In this document: positions 8,801 to 16,579 of the stretch, piece after piece
Layout: each line of letters starts with the position of its first letter
Position numbering within the stretch: position 1 is the stretch's first letter
Notes under the pieces: generated by a model
The model's input: the letters and a program-made list of their open reading frames with translations, nothing else
The model's database searches: none
What the model was told of the DNA's origin: nothing
Assembly (NCBI GenBank): GCA_963821275.1
Contig: CAWGDF010000003.1
Coordinates: forward strand, 62,001 to 126,000
Length of the DNA: 64,000 nucleotides
From: JACVRW01 sp963821275
GTDB taxonomy: Bacteria > Actinomycetota > Thermoleophilia > Solirubrobacterales > Thermoleophilaceae
Reading direction: 5' to 3'
Program-made: the position numbers and the translations under genes

Positions 8801-9043
8801 TCATCGGTTTCCTCTCTCACCCCGAGAGACCAGCCGAAGCAGCCCGTCGAGCACCGCGCCGGCGATCGCTCCCCCCACCCGCACCGGGGCGCGGATGATG
8901 CGCTGCCAGCGGGCGGTGCGGGCAATCCGCGGGACCAGCGCTCGCCCGGGGTCGGGCGCGGCATGGCGCAGCAGCTGGAGCTGCTCGCCGAGGCGCCGCT
9001 CGGCCGCCGTGGGCCGTGCGTCCGGGCGCTCGGCGTCGCTCAC
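8801..9043 (-). CDS. Small hypothetical protein with amphipathic/hydrophobic C-terminus
   Basis: This 80-aa frame starts at a GTG (VSDAERPDARPTAAERRLGE) and ends RLVSRGERGNR. The first half is charged and helical (ERRLGEQLQLLRHAAPDPG); the second contains RTARWQRIIRAPVRVGGAI followed by a short hydrophobic stretch that could lie on or cross the membrane. The start overlaps the stop of a 13-codon open frame (9040-9081, MLRANTYDWELPA) in a TGA/GTG arrangement, which could be a translationally coupled leader. Function is unknown. It reads like a genuine actinobacterial small protein rather than a shadow frame. Confidence 0.55.
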   Translation of the reverse strand: MSDAERPDARPTAAERRLGEQLQLLRHAAPDPGRALVPRIARTARWQRIIRAPVRVGGAIAGAVLDGLLRLVSRGERGNR

Positions 9044-9081
9044 GCCGGCAGCTCCCAGTCGTAGGTGTTGGCGCGGAGCAT
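9040..9081 (-). CDS. Possible 13-residue leader peptide
   Basis: ATG-started frame MLRANTYDWELPA with GGGGGAG upstream; its stop overlaps the GTG of the 80-aa gene. The coupling pattern is the only support. Confidence 0.25.
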   Translation of the reverse strand: MLRANTYDWELPA

Positions 9082-9149
9082 GTCGCTGAGCTCCCCCCGT
9101 GGTCCGTCTCACGGGCAGTGAGCACGATAGACCCTTGTGTACCGCAGAG

Positions 9150-9824
9150 TCACGCGGCGGGTCGTGTCCTCGGTTCGCGTGCGAGCCGGGCCGCTTCGTT
9201 CGGGTCTCTGCTGAGGGCGGCGGCGATCCGGAGGCCGTCGTCGCCTGAGTACTCCCAACCGGAGAGAGCGCCGCCAACCTCAATGATCGGCTCCTCGGCC
9301 CAGCCGCCCAAGTCGACCGGCGTGAAGCCGACGTCGCGGATCAGCCCTGCGACCACCTCCTTGGCGGCCGCGTCCTCGCCGGTCAGGAACACGGCGGCGC
9401 CGCGCGCCGCGGCCTCGGCCAGGGAGGCGGCGGCCAGCGTGTTGAATGTCTTGACCAGCCGCGCGCCCGGCATTCGCTCCTGGTTGGTCTCGGCGACGGT
9501 CTTCGGAAGCTGCTCCACGCCCCCCTCCGGCTCGCCGGTCACGAACTGGTTGGTGGTATCGATCACGATCTTGCCCGCCAGTGAGCCGGTCTGGGCGAGC
9601 AGCTCGTCGACGGCGGGCCACGGCACGGAGAAGAAGACGACCTCCCCGAACTCCACCGCCTCACGCGGCGAGCCGCTGCGCGCGCCGCCCACCGCGCCCG
9701 CGAGCTTCTCCAGCCCGTCCGGGTCGCGCGATCCGCTGAAGAACACCTCGTGCCCGGCGCGGGCGAACAGCTGTCCCGCGTTCCCGCCTATCCGCCCGGC
9801 GCCAACGATTCCGATTCTCATCAT
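9150..9824 (-). CDS. NADPH-dependent F420 reductase-like / NAD(P)-binding oxidoreductase
   Basis: This is a 224-aa protein with an N-terminal Rossmann fold: RIGIVGAGRIGGNAGQLFA (residues 3-21) gives the GxGxxG dinucleotide motif, followed by VFFSGSRDP, where the arginine after the second strand suggests NADP. VVFFSVPWPAVDELL, KIVIDTTNQ and VKTFNTLAA are characteristic of the F420:NADP oxidoreductase/NADP-binding family (COG2085). The true substrate could be F420 or a small ketone or quinone; the family is mixed. The start is one of two adjacent ATGs. It stands alone between convergent and codirectional neighbours. Confidence 0.8.
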   Translation of the reverse strand: MMRIGIVGAGRIGGNAGQLFARAGHEVFFSGSRDPDGLEKLAGAVGGARSGSPREAVEFGEVVFFSVPWPAVDELLAQTGSLAGKIVIDTTNQFVTGEPEGGVEQLPKTVAETNQERMPGARLVKTFNTLAAASLAEAAARGAAVFLTGEDAAAKEVVAGLIRDVGFTPVDLGGWAEEPIIEVGGALSGWEYSGDDGLRIAAALSRDPNEAARLAREPRTRPAA

Positions 9825-9985
9825 GCGCTCCTCAGTCGAGTCATCGTCTCGTTCATGCTCCGAGAGTGGCGTCGTCTAAGGGGTGGCCCGTTAGGCCCTG
9901 GCGATTACCCGATAGTCGTTCTATGACGGTGGAGCAGGGGGAGGACGAGCCGTGGCCTCGCCCGGCAGTTCTGCGCCCGCGAGCC

Positions 9986-10669
9986 TCAGTACTGCAGCTT
10001 GCCGTGCAGGAACTGCGGCTCGTACTTCGGCGGGTCGGCGCCCCGGCCGGTGATCACGACGTGGTGGTATTCGCCGGGGCGCACGGCCGCGGTCAGCTGG
10101 GCCTCGGCCTCGCCGCCCGCCCGCGCCCGGAACGTCCCGCCGCTGATCCAGCGGCGGTCGGTGCGCACGCACCAGAGCTCGTAGTCCTTTCGTGGCGGCA
10201 GGCCGCTCACCTCGAGGCTCACCCGCGTACCGGCGGGCACCGCGTCGAGGACGAAGCTTCCACCGGCGCCGGGCGTGCCGCGCAGCTTTCCGACCGCGTA
10301 GGCCGAGTCGTCCTCCGGCAGTGTCAGCAGGACGGTGGCCAGCGCGACCGCCAGCACCGCCGCGGCAGCCGCGGCCAGCGCGAGCCGCGGGCGCCGAAGG
10401 CGGGGAAGGGCCCCGCGGCGCCGGCCGCCGCGCTCGCGGGCCACGCGGTCGAGCACCGCGTCCTCCAGGGAGGCGGAGGGGACGGGCGGCGGCACGTCGG
10501 TGGGCTCGATCTGGTCGAGCAGGCCCGGTAGGCCGGTGAGCGCCGCGTGCTCGCGCCGGCAGAGCTCGCAGGTCTTCAGGTGGCGCTCCATCTCCTCGCG
10601 TTCGGCGGGCTCGAGCGCGCCGAGCACGTAGCCGCCCATGAGGTCCGAGTGGGTGGGGCAGCCGCTCAC
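9986..10669 (-). CDS. Anti-sigma factor, RskA-like, with N-terminal zinc (ZAS) domain
   Basis: This 227-aa protein inhibits the ECF sigma factor encoded just upstream. H7 and H30-x3-C34-x2-C37 (ERHLKTCELC) form the zinc anti-sigma motif. A single membrane segment (about residues 105-127, ALAAAAAAVLAVALATVLL) follows a basic cluster. The outer domain is the RskA type, with ISGGTFRARAGG and the final EPQFLHGKLQY. The GTG start overlaps the sigma factor stop (GTGA), so the two are made together. The signal that triggers release of the sigma factor cannot be read from the sequence. Confidence 0.9.
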   Translation of the reverse strand: MSGCPTHSDLMGGYVLGALEPAEREEMERHLKTCELCRREHAALTGLPGLLDQIEPTDVPPPVPSASLEDAVLDRVARERGGRRRGALPRLRRPRLALAAAAAAVLAVALATVLLTLPEDDSAYAVGKLRGTPGAGGSFVLDAVPAGTRVSLEVSGLPPRKDYELWCVRTDRRWISGGTFRARAGGEAEAQLTAAVRPGEYHHVVITGRGADPPKYEPQFLHGKLQY

Positions 10670-11223
10670 GACTCGACTCCCATCTCGTCCAGCACCAGAC
10701 GGAGGCTGCGCAACGCGTAGGAGGTGCGGCTCTTCACCGTGCCCAGCGGTATTCCCTTGAGCTCCGCGATCTCGCGCAGCGTCAGCCCGCTCCAGTGGGC
10801 CAGCCGGATCAGCTCGCGGTGCTCGGGCCGCAGTCGCGCCAGCGCTGCCGCCACCTGCCACCGGAGCACCGCATGCTCGAGCGGATCCTCGCGCTCGGCG
10901 GGTTCGGGGGGCTGGTCGCGGTCGGCGAGCGCGGGACGTGCGCCTGCCCGCCGGCGCACGTCGACGATCCGGTGCCGCGCGATGGCGTACAGCCAGGTCC
11001 GCACGCTGGCGCGGCGCGGGTCGTAGTCCCCGGCATGGCTCCAGGCGCGGGCGAACACGTCCTGGACGACCTCCTCCGCGAGCTGCCGGTCGCCAAGGGC
11101 GTTGCAGGCGAAGCCGTAGAGCTCCCCCGAGTAGCGACGGTAAAGCTCGCGCAGGCCGTCGCCGGTCTCGTCGCTCGGGAGCGACTCGACGAGGCTCGCG
11201 TCGCTGGGTCCCACCACGACCAA
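10666..11223 (-). CDS. ECF RNA polymerase sigma factor (SigK-like)
   Basis: This is a 185-aa group IV sigma factor. Region 2 is about residues 25-95 (LYRRYSGELYGFACNALGD, VVQDVFARAWSHAGDYDP, WLYAIARHRIVDVRRR). Region 4 is about 123-178 (LRPEHRELIRLAHWSGLTL, IPLGTVKSRTSYALRSLR). It overlaps its anti-sigma partner by four bases. It lies 30 bases downstream of the amidotransferase gene on the same strand, so it could be co-transcribed with the ATP-grasp/GCS2 locus or control it. Confidence 0.92.
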   Translation of the reverse strand: MVVVGPSDASLVESLPSDETGDGLRELYRRYSGELYGFACNALGDRQLAEEVVQDVFARAWSHAGDYDPRRASVRTWLYAIARHRIVDVRRRAGARPALADRDQPPEPAEREDPLEHAVLRWQVAAALARLRPEHRELIRLAHWSGLTLREIAELKGIPLGTVKSRTSYALRSLRLVLDEMGVES

Positions 11224-11253
11224 GGTAGTACGCGCGCGGGCGCCGCGCGGTTC

Positions 11254-13029
11254 TCAAAGCCCCTGTTCGGCCAGCCACAGCTCGAGCAGCGCAAGCTGCC
11301 AGAGCTTGCTGCCGTCCAGCGTTGTGCGGTGCTCGTTGGGCGCCGCGAGCAGCTCGTCGACGTACGAGGGCTCGAACAGCCCACGCTCGCGGGCGCGCGC
11401 CGATAGGAGCGCGTCCGCGGCCAGCTTCAAATAGGGGCCGTCGAGGTGGCTGAGCGCGGGGACCGGGAAGTAGCCCTTCGGCCGGTCGACGACCTCGGCG
11501 GGAAGCAGCCGGCGGGCGGCCCGCTTGAGGATGCCCTTGCCGCCCTCGGCCAGCTTGAGCTCGGGCGGGCAGGCCGCGGACAGCTCCACCAGCTCGTGGT
11601 CGAGGAACGGGGTGCGCGCCTCGAGGCCCCAGGCCATCGTCATGTTGTCCACGCGCTTGACCGGGTCGTCGACCAGCATCACCTGCGCGTCCAGCCGCAG
11701 CGCCCGGTCGAGCGGGGTCTCCGCCCCCGGGCGGGCGAAGTTCGCGCGGGCGAACTCCTCGCTCTCGTCCCGCTCGAGGCGATAGGAGGGGGTGAGCACC
11801 CGATCGAGCTCGGCGTGGCTTCGGTCGAAGAACTGCTCGCGGTAGCGCTCGAGGCCGTCGCCGGGGGCGTCGCGCATGGGCGGGTACCAGGAGTAGCCGC
11901 CGAAGACCTCGTCCGCCCCCTGGCCGGACTGCACCACCTTCATCTCCTTCGCGACCTCCTGCGACAGCAGATAGAAGGCCACGACGTCGTGGCTCACCAT
12001 GGGCTCGCTCATGCTGCGCACGGCATCGCCCAGCGCAGGCAGAAGGCGCTCGTCGCCGATGCTGATGCGGCGGTGGTCGGTCGCGTAGCGCTGGGCCACG
12101 AGGTCGGAGTAGGCGAACTCGTCCCCCTCGAGGCCGCCGCTGGGCTCGAAGCCGATGCTGAAGGTCGTGAGGCTCTCCTGGCCGCGCTCGGCCAGGAGAG
12201 CCACGATCAGGCTCGAGTCGAGCCCGCCGGACAGGAGCACCCCCACCGGCACGTCGGCCACCATCCGCCGCTCGACCGCCGTCGCGAGCCGATCGAGCAC
12301 GGCCTCCTCCCACTCGGCCTCCGTGCGCCGCCCGCCGGCGGCATCGCGCCGAAACTCGGCCTGCCAGTACTCGCTCTCCCGGCGCGCGCCGCCGGGCTCG
12401 ACCGCCATCACGGTGGCGGGCGGCAGCTTGCGGACGCCGCGCAGGATCGTCCGGGGCGCCGGCACGACCGCGTGCCACATCAGGTAGTGGTGGAGGGCCA
12501 CCGCGTCGATCGAGGTGTCGATGCCGCCGCCCGCGAGCAGGGCGGGCAGGGTGGAGGCGAAGCGCAGGCCTCCGGCGCTGTCGGCGAGGTACAGCGGCTT
12601 GATGCCGAGCCGGTCCCGGCCGAGCAGCGCCCGCCCGCTGGCGGTATCGACCAGGCAGAAGGCGAACATGCCGGCCAGGTGGTCGACGAAGCGGTCGCCC
12701 CAGTGGTGCCAGCCCTTGAGCAGCACCTCGGTGTCGCTGGTGGAGAAGAAGCGGTAGCCGTGCGACTGCAGCTGAGAGCGCAGCTCGCCGTGGTTGTAGA
12801 TGCAGCCGTTGAACACCGCGGCCAGGCCCAGCTCCGAGTCGACCATGGGCTGCGCCCCGCGCGGCGAGAGGTCGATCACGGCGAGCCGGCGGTGGGCGAG
12901 CGCGGCGCCGGCCCCGGCCCAGGCGCCCGCCCCGTCGGGGCCGCGCGGAGCCACGCGCTCGCCCATGCGCCAGACGGCGTCCATGTCCGGCGGCCCGCTC
13001 CGCGCGAGCTCGCCGGCGAAGCCGCACAT
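11254..13029 (-). CDS. Asparagine-synthetase-type glutamine amidotransferase
   Basis: This 591-aa class II amidotransferase would transfer glutamine ammonia to an AMP-activated carboxylate. C2 is the glutaminase nucleophile (MCGFAGEL). Residues 1-200 form the glutaminase domain (HRRLAVIDL, GRDRLGIKPLY) and the synthetase PP-loop is SGGLDSS at 267-273. It begins 8 bases after the GCS2 gene and shares an operon with an ATP-grasp ligase and a C26 peptidase, so the substrate is more likely a small peptide or amine-ligated product than free aspartate. N-acetylglutaminylglutamine amidotransferase is a near relative, but the usual fused GNAT-ATP-grasp partner is absent here. Confidence 0.88.
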   Translation of the reverse strand: MCGFAGELARSGPPDMDAVWRMGERVAPRGPDGAGAWAGAGAALAHRRLAVIDLSPRGAQPMVDSELGLAAVFNGCIYNHGELRSQLQSHGYRFFSTSDTEVLLKGWHHWGDRFVDHLAGMFAFCLVDTASGRALLGRDRLGIKPLYLADSAGGLRFASTLPALLAGGGIDTSIDAVALHHYLMWHAVVPAPRTILRGVRKLPPATVMAVEPGGARRESEYWQAEFRRDAAGGRRTEAEWEEAVLDRLATAVERRMVADVPVGVLLSGGLDSSLIVALLAERGQESLTTFSIGFEPSGGLEGDEFAYSDLVAQRYATDHRRISIGDERLLPALGDAVRSMSEPMVSHDVVAFYLLSQEVAKEMKVVQSGQGADEVFGGYSWYPPMRDAPGDGLERYREQFFDRSHAELDRVLTPSYRLERDESEEFARANFARPGAETPLDRALRLDAQVMLVDDPVKRVDNMTMAWGLEARTPFLDHELVELSAACPPELKLAEGGKGILKRAARRLLPAEVVDRPKGYFPVPALSHLDGPYLKLAADALLSARARERGLFEPSYVDELLAAPNEHRTTLDGSKLWQLALLELWLAEQGL

Positions 13030-13037
13030 TGGAGTTC

Positions 13038-14228
13038 CTACGCTTCCCCGCCGCCTGCGGCCGCCAGCGCGGCGGTCCCGGCCGGCCCGGGATCGAGGAA
13101 GGCGCCGGCCAGCGCGGCCACGAGCTGGCGCTGGCCTACCTGTCGTACCGCCTCTCGCTGGCGCCGGGCGCCCGGCGCCGCGGCGAGCGCTCGGGCCTCC
13201 TCGAGCTCGGCCGCGCAGCCAAGCGCCTCTGCGTGGGGTGCGCAGGCCGCCAGTAGCAGCTCGAGCTGCTCGCGAGCCGGCACCCGCTCGTCGATCCGGA
13301 CGTTGATCAGGCGGGCCTCGATCCCGTCGCGCGCGGCCAGGAAGCGGTTCTCCTCGATCACCTCCTGAGCCGCTACGAGCTCCTCTGAGACCCAGCCCTC
13401 GGTGGCCTCCAGCCGCACCAGCGACTGGATCAGCGCGGCGAGCCCGGCCACCTCGGCCACCCGGGTCTGGGCGTCGGCGATGCGCACCTCGATCGTGCCG
13501 AAGCGCGGCTGCAGCCGAACGTCCCACCAGATGAAGGTGGGCTCGGGGAAGGCGTCCGCGCGCAGCATCACGTCCACGGCCTCGGCGTACGACTCATAGC
13601 TGCCGAAGCGGCGCGGGATGCCGGCGCGTGGGAAGGCCTGGAACAGCGGGGTGCGCACGGACGCCATGCCGCTGTCGCGACCCCGCCAGTAGGGCGAGTT
13701 GGCCGACAGGGCGAGCACCAGTGGGAGATGGGCACGCAGGCGGTCTGCCGCAGCGATGGCCAACTGCGAATCGGGGACGCCAACGTGCACGTGCAGGGCG
13801 AAGGTGGGCTCCCGGCGGGCGAGCTCGCGCAGGCCGTCGTGGAGGACCTGGTAGCGCGCGCCCCCGGACACCTCGGTGTCCTCGCCGCGGGCGAAGGGAT
13901 GTGTGCCGGCCACGGCGGCGCGCAGGTCGAGGCGCCCGAGCTCGTCCGCCAGGGCCTTCCGGAGCTCCAGCAGCTCGTGCACGGCGTTGCGGACGCTGGC
14001 GTGGACGTCGCTCGCGAGCTCCAGGGTGCAGGCGTGGGTCTCCGCGCTCACGCTGGCGGCCAGCGCGGGGCTCAGCTCGGGGAGCAGGTCGTCGATCCGG
14101 TGGGCGAGCGCCCAGGTTCCCGGTTCGACCAGCATGACTTCCTCCTCGATCCCGACGGTCCAGGCCGGGCGCGTGGGATCGCTGCCCCAGACAGCCCAGT
14201 CGGGAAGGCCGGAGCCCATCGGCGTCAC
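13038..14228 (-). CDS. Carboxylate-amine ligase, GCS2 (glutamate-cysteine ligase type 2, YbdK-like)
   Basis: This 396-aa enzyme of the glutamine-synthetase-like amidoligase fold would join a glutamate-type gamma-carboxylate to an amine. WTVGIEEEVMLVEPGTW (about residues 23-39) carries the metal-binding EEE signature. ETHACTLELASDVH, FALHVHVGVPD and SANSPYWRGRDSGMASVRT are family motifs, and FGTIEVRIADAQT ends the core. The GTG start overlaps the C26 peptidase stop (GTGA); an ATG nine bases on is the alternative. Such enzymes are often misnamed glutamate-cysteine ligase. Here the ATP-grasp and amidotransferase neighbours suggest a dedicated peptide pathway rather than glutathione or mycothiol. 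Confidence 0.88.
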   Translation of the reverse strand: MTPMGSGLPDWAVWGSDPTRPAWTVGIEEEVMLVEPGTWALAHRIDDLLPELSPALAASVSAETHACTLELASDVHASVRNAVHELLELRKALADELGRLDLRAAVAGTHPFARGEDTEVSGGARYQVLHDGLRELARREPTFALHVHVGVPDSQLAIAAADRLRAHLPLVLALSANSPYWRGRDSGMASVRTPLFQAFPRAGIPRRFGSYESYAEAVDVMLRADAFPEPTFIWWDVRLQPRFGTIEVRIADAQTRVAEVAGLAALIQSLVRLEATEGWVSEELVAAQEVIEENRFLAARDGIEARLINVRIDERVPAREQLELLLAACAPHAEALGCAAELEEARALAAAPGARRQREAVRQVGQRQLVAALAGAFLDPGPAGTAALAAAGGGEA

Positions 14229-14992
14229 GCCGCCCGCAGCTCGGCCGCCGCGTGCTCGGAGCCCGCCTGCACGAGCCCTTCGAAGAGCGCAAAGTGCTCG
14301 GCTCGCTCCACGAGGCATTCGGCGTGCCACTGGACGCCGTAGGTGAAGCCGGGGGCGGTGGTCTCGAGCGCCTCGACGGTGGCGTCCTCGGCGGATCCCA
14401 CCGCCCGCAGGCCGTGACCGAGCGCCGCCGGCGCCTGATGGTGAAACGAGTTCACGGCGAGCTTGGCGCGCCCCATGAGCTTGGCCAGGCGACTGTCGGG
14501 GGCCAGTTCGACGTCGTGAACGGTTCGCCGTCCCGCCAGCGTCTGGCGATGGTCGACCTCCTCCGTCAGGTCCGGCAGGTGCTGATGGAGCGTACCTCCG
14601 AGGGCCACGTTGAGCACCTGTGCGCCGCGGCAGATCCCGAGCACCGGCTTGCCCCGGCGCACGGCCCGGCGCGCGAGTGCCAGCTCGAACAGGTCGAGCT
14701 CGGGCTCGGTGGGCCCGAGCTCCGGGTGAGCCGCCGCGCCGTAGGCGGAGGGATGCAGGTCGGGCCCGCCGGAGAGGCAGAGCGCGTCGAGCCGGTCGAG
14801 CAGCGGGTCGATGGCCGACCCGGCAACGGGCGTGAGGATCACGGGGAGGCCGCCCGCGGAGCGGACGGCGTCCAGATAGCGCTCCCCCAGCGCGAGCTCC
14901 CGCCGCCGCGGCTCGCCCTGAGGCACCACGGTGTGGTCCTCGGGCCGGCGTACCTCGGACGTGGAGACGCCGACGAGCGGCGGCTTGCTCAC
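14225..14992 (-). CDS. Gamma-glutamyl-gamma-aminobutyrate hydrolase family peptidase (C26)
   Basis: This is a class I glutamine-amidotransferase-like hydrolase of 255 aa. The nucleophile is C121 in LGICRGAQVLN, and H223 with E225 in GVQWHAE complete the triad. LCLSGGPDLHPSAYG (about residues 71-85) supplies the oxyanion strand. PuuD-type proteins cleave gamma-glutamyl amides. In this operon it may trim or release a gamma-glutamyl group placed by the GCS2 ligase. Both ends overlap neighbours by four bases (GTGA); the GTG at 14992 fits that pattern, while an ATG at 15004 would overlap further. Confidence 0.88.
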   Translation of the reverse strand: MSKPPLVGVSTSEVRRPEDHTVVPQGEPRRRELALGERYLDAVRSAGGLPVILTPVAGSAIDPLLDRLDALCLSGGPDLHPSAYGAAAHPELGPTEPELDLFELALARRAVRRGKPVLGICRGAQVLNVALGGTLHQHLPDLTEEVDHRQTLAGRRTVHDVELAPDSRLAKLMGRAKLAVNSFHHQAPAALGHGLRAVGSAEDATVEALETTAPGFTYGVQWHAECLVERAEHFALFEGLVQAGSEHAAAELRAA

Positions 14993-16518
14993 GACAGCAC
15001 CCATGTGTCCTTGCCTCCTCCCTGTTGCGAGCTGTTGACGACGAGCGCGTCCCGGCTGAGCGCCACTCTCGTGAGGCCCCCCGGGACGACCCGGACATTC
15101 TCGCCGCTCAGAAGTACGAACGGCCTCAGGTCGACGTGCCTGGGCTCCAGCCTGCCGTCGGTGGCGGTCGGGTGGCGCGAGAGCATGATCGTCTCCTGCG
15201 CCACATACGACTCGGGGTCTCGCTCGATCGCCTCCGCGATGCTGCGCACGTCGTCGGGCCGGGCGTGCGCGGCCACCACCACACCGTGGCCGCCGTGCCC
15301 GGTGCGGGGCTTGAGCACCAGCTCGCCGATGCGTCCGCGCACGTCGGCCAGCATCTCGGGAACGCCCAAGTCATAGGTGGCCACCGAGCGCAGGATCGGC
15401 TCCTCGCCCAGGTAGAAGCGCACCGTCTCCTCGACGTAGGCGTGCACCAGCTTGTCGTCGGCCACGCCGGTGCCGAACGCGTTCACGCAGACCAGGGTGC
15501 CCGCCTCCAGGGGCTCGATAAGCGCCGCTCCAACGTCGGTCAGCTCGCCGCGCTCGTCCTCGAGGCGATCTTCGTCGGTCCGGCGGTAGACGATGTCGGC
15601 CGCCACGTGGCGTTCGTCGACGCGCGCCGTGAGGCGTCCGCCCGAGACCTCGAGGTCGCCGAGCGTGACCAGCGGAATCGAGAGCGCCCGGGCCAGTCGC
15701 TCGTGCTCATACCAGGCGCTGTTCTCCCGGCCGTCGGACAGCAGCACCGCCGAGGGCTCGTCGACGCCGTCGGGTGCGCTCTCCCGCAGCGTGGCCGCGA
15801 GCATGTCGAGCGTCGGGTCGAGCTCCACGCGATGGTCGGCGAGCGGCTCCGGGAGGTGACGGTCCAGCGCCTCCCTCGCGGCGAGCGCGTAGCCGATCCC
15901 TGAGGGCGTGCGCACGTTGTCCTCCAGCACCATGAAGCGGCCCTCGGCGTCGCGGACCACGTCCAACCCGGCGATCCCCGCCCGGGCCGGGGCGACGGGC
16001 AGGCCCACCAGCCGTCGCTCGAAGTGGTCGCAGCTCTCGACTACCCGCGCAGGCACGCGTCCGGCCGCCACGATCTCCTGCTCGCCGTACACGTCGGCGA
16101 CGAACCGGTCTAGAGCTTCGACCCTCTGTGCGAGCCCGCGTTCGAGGTCGGCCCACTCGTCCGCGGTGATCAGGCGCGGCACTGGATCGAGGCGAAAGGG
16201 GCGCGGGCCATCCGCGCCTGCGAACCACACCCCGTGCTCCCGTGAGTCCTCCAGCAGCTCGTCACCGAGTGCGGTGAGGTCCATCTCGACCAGGGTGTCG
16301 AGGATGCGCTCGTAGTGAGCCCGCGGAGTCCCGTCCGGCTCCAGGGCCTCGTCGAAGGCATCGGGCTCGGGCTCGTAGGGAACGCCCGGCGGGCGCGGCG
16401 CCGCCGCGCCCGCCGGGTAGGAGGAGGAGTGAGCAGATGTCACCCGCTCCAGCATCTCGTCCGAAGGCTCCCCTGTCCTCGGCCGAGCGTCCAAAGATCG
16501 GTTGCCGCGCCTCGCCAT
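14989..16518 (-). CDS. Circularly permuted ATP-grasp ligase (COG2308 type)
   Basis: This 509-aa protein matches the circularly permuted type 2 ATP-grasp family, predicted to make peptide or amide bonds from carboxyl-phosphate intermediates. Markers are VPRLITADEWADLERGLAQR, RFVADVYGEQEIVAAGRVP, LEDNVRTPSGIGYALAARE and the C-terminal ELVLKPRTGHGGHGVVV. NSSQQGGGKDTWVLS ends the protein, as in other members. The ATG at 16518 was chosen; an ATG at about 16461 is a shorter option. Its classic partners (an alpha-E helical protein and a transglutaminase) are missing and are replaced by GCS2, C26 and an AsnB-type protein. It is the first gene of the operon. Confidence 0.88.
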   Translation of the reverse strand: MARRGNRSLDARPRTGEPSDEMLERVTSAHSSSYPAGAAAPRPPGVPYEPEPDAFDEALEPDGTPRAHYERILDTLVEMDLTALGDELLEDSREHGVWFAGADGPRPFRLDPVPRLITADEWADLERGLAQRVEALDRFVADVYGEQEIVAAGRVPARVVESCDHFERRLVGLPVAPARAGIAGLDVVRDAEGRFMVLEDNVRTPSGIGYALAAREALDRHLPEPLADHRVELDPTLDMLAATLRESAPDGVDEPSAVLLSDGRENSAWYEHERLARALSIPLVTLGDLEVSGGRLTARVDERHVAADIVYRRTDEDRLEDERGELTDVGAALIEPLEAGTLVCVNAFGTGVADDKLVHAYVEETVRFYLGEEPILRSVATYDLGVPEMLADVRGRIGELVLKPRTGHGGHGVVVAAHARPDDVRSIAEAIERDPESYVAQETIMLSRHPTATDGRLEPRHVDLRPFVLLSGENVRVVPGGLTRVALSRDALVVNSSQQGGGKDTWVLS

Positions 16519-16579
16519 CCCGTTGAAGCCTACGTGGCGACTGCAACGAGCGTGCGCGCTGGCGGGGCCGCCTTCCAGC

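Noticed and set aside
9986..13027. A continuous 1,013-residue - strand frame spanning the anti-sigma factor and the amidotransferase region
   Set aside because: Only the last 227 residues look like protein (the anti-sigma factor). The rest is Arg/Pro-rich antisense-like translation opposite to no motif and is out of frame with the clear sigma and AsnB-type genes.
11254..13029. Calling the amidotransferase a housekeeping asparagine synthetase or the known N-acetylglutaminylglutamine amide enzyme
   Set aside because: The operon contains a GCS2 ligase, a C26 hydrolase and a COG2308-type ligase instead of the fused GNAT-ATP-grasp gene of the NAGGN pathway, and nothing points to free aspartate.
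11446..13368. 640-residue + strand frame opposite the amidotransferase
   Set aside because: Low-complexity His/Arg/Gln composition and antisense to a gene with full catalytic motifs; typical of high-GC shadow frames.
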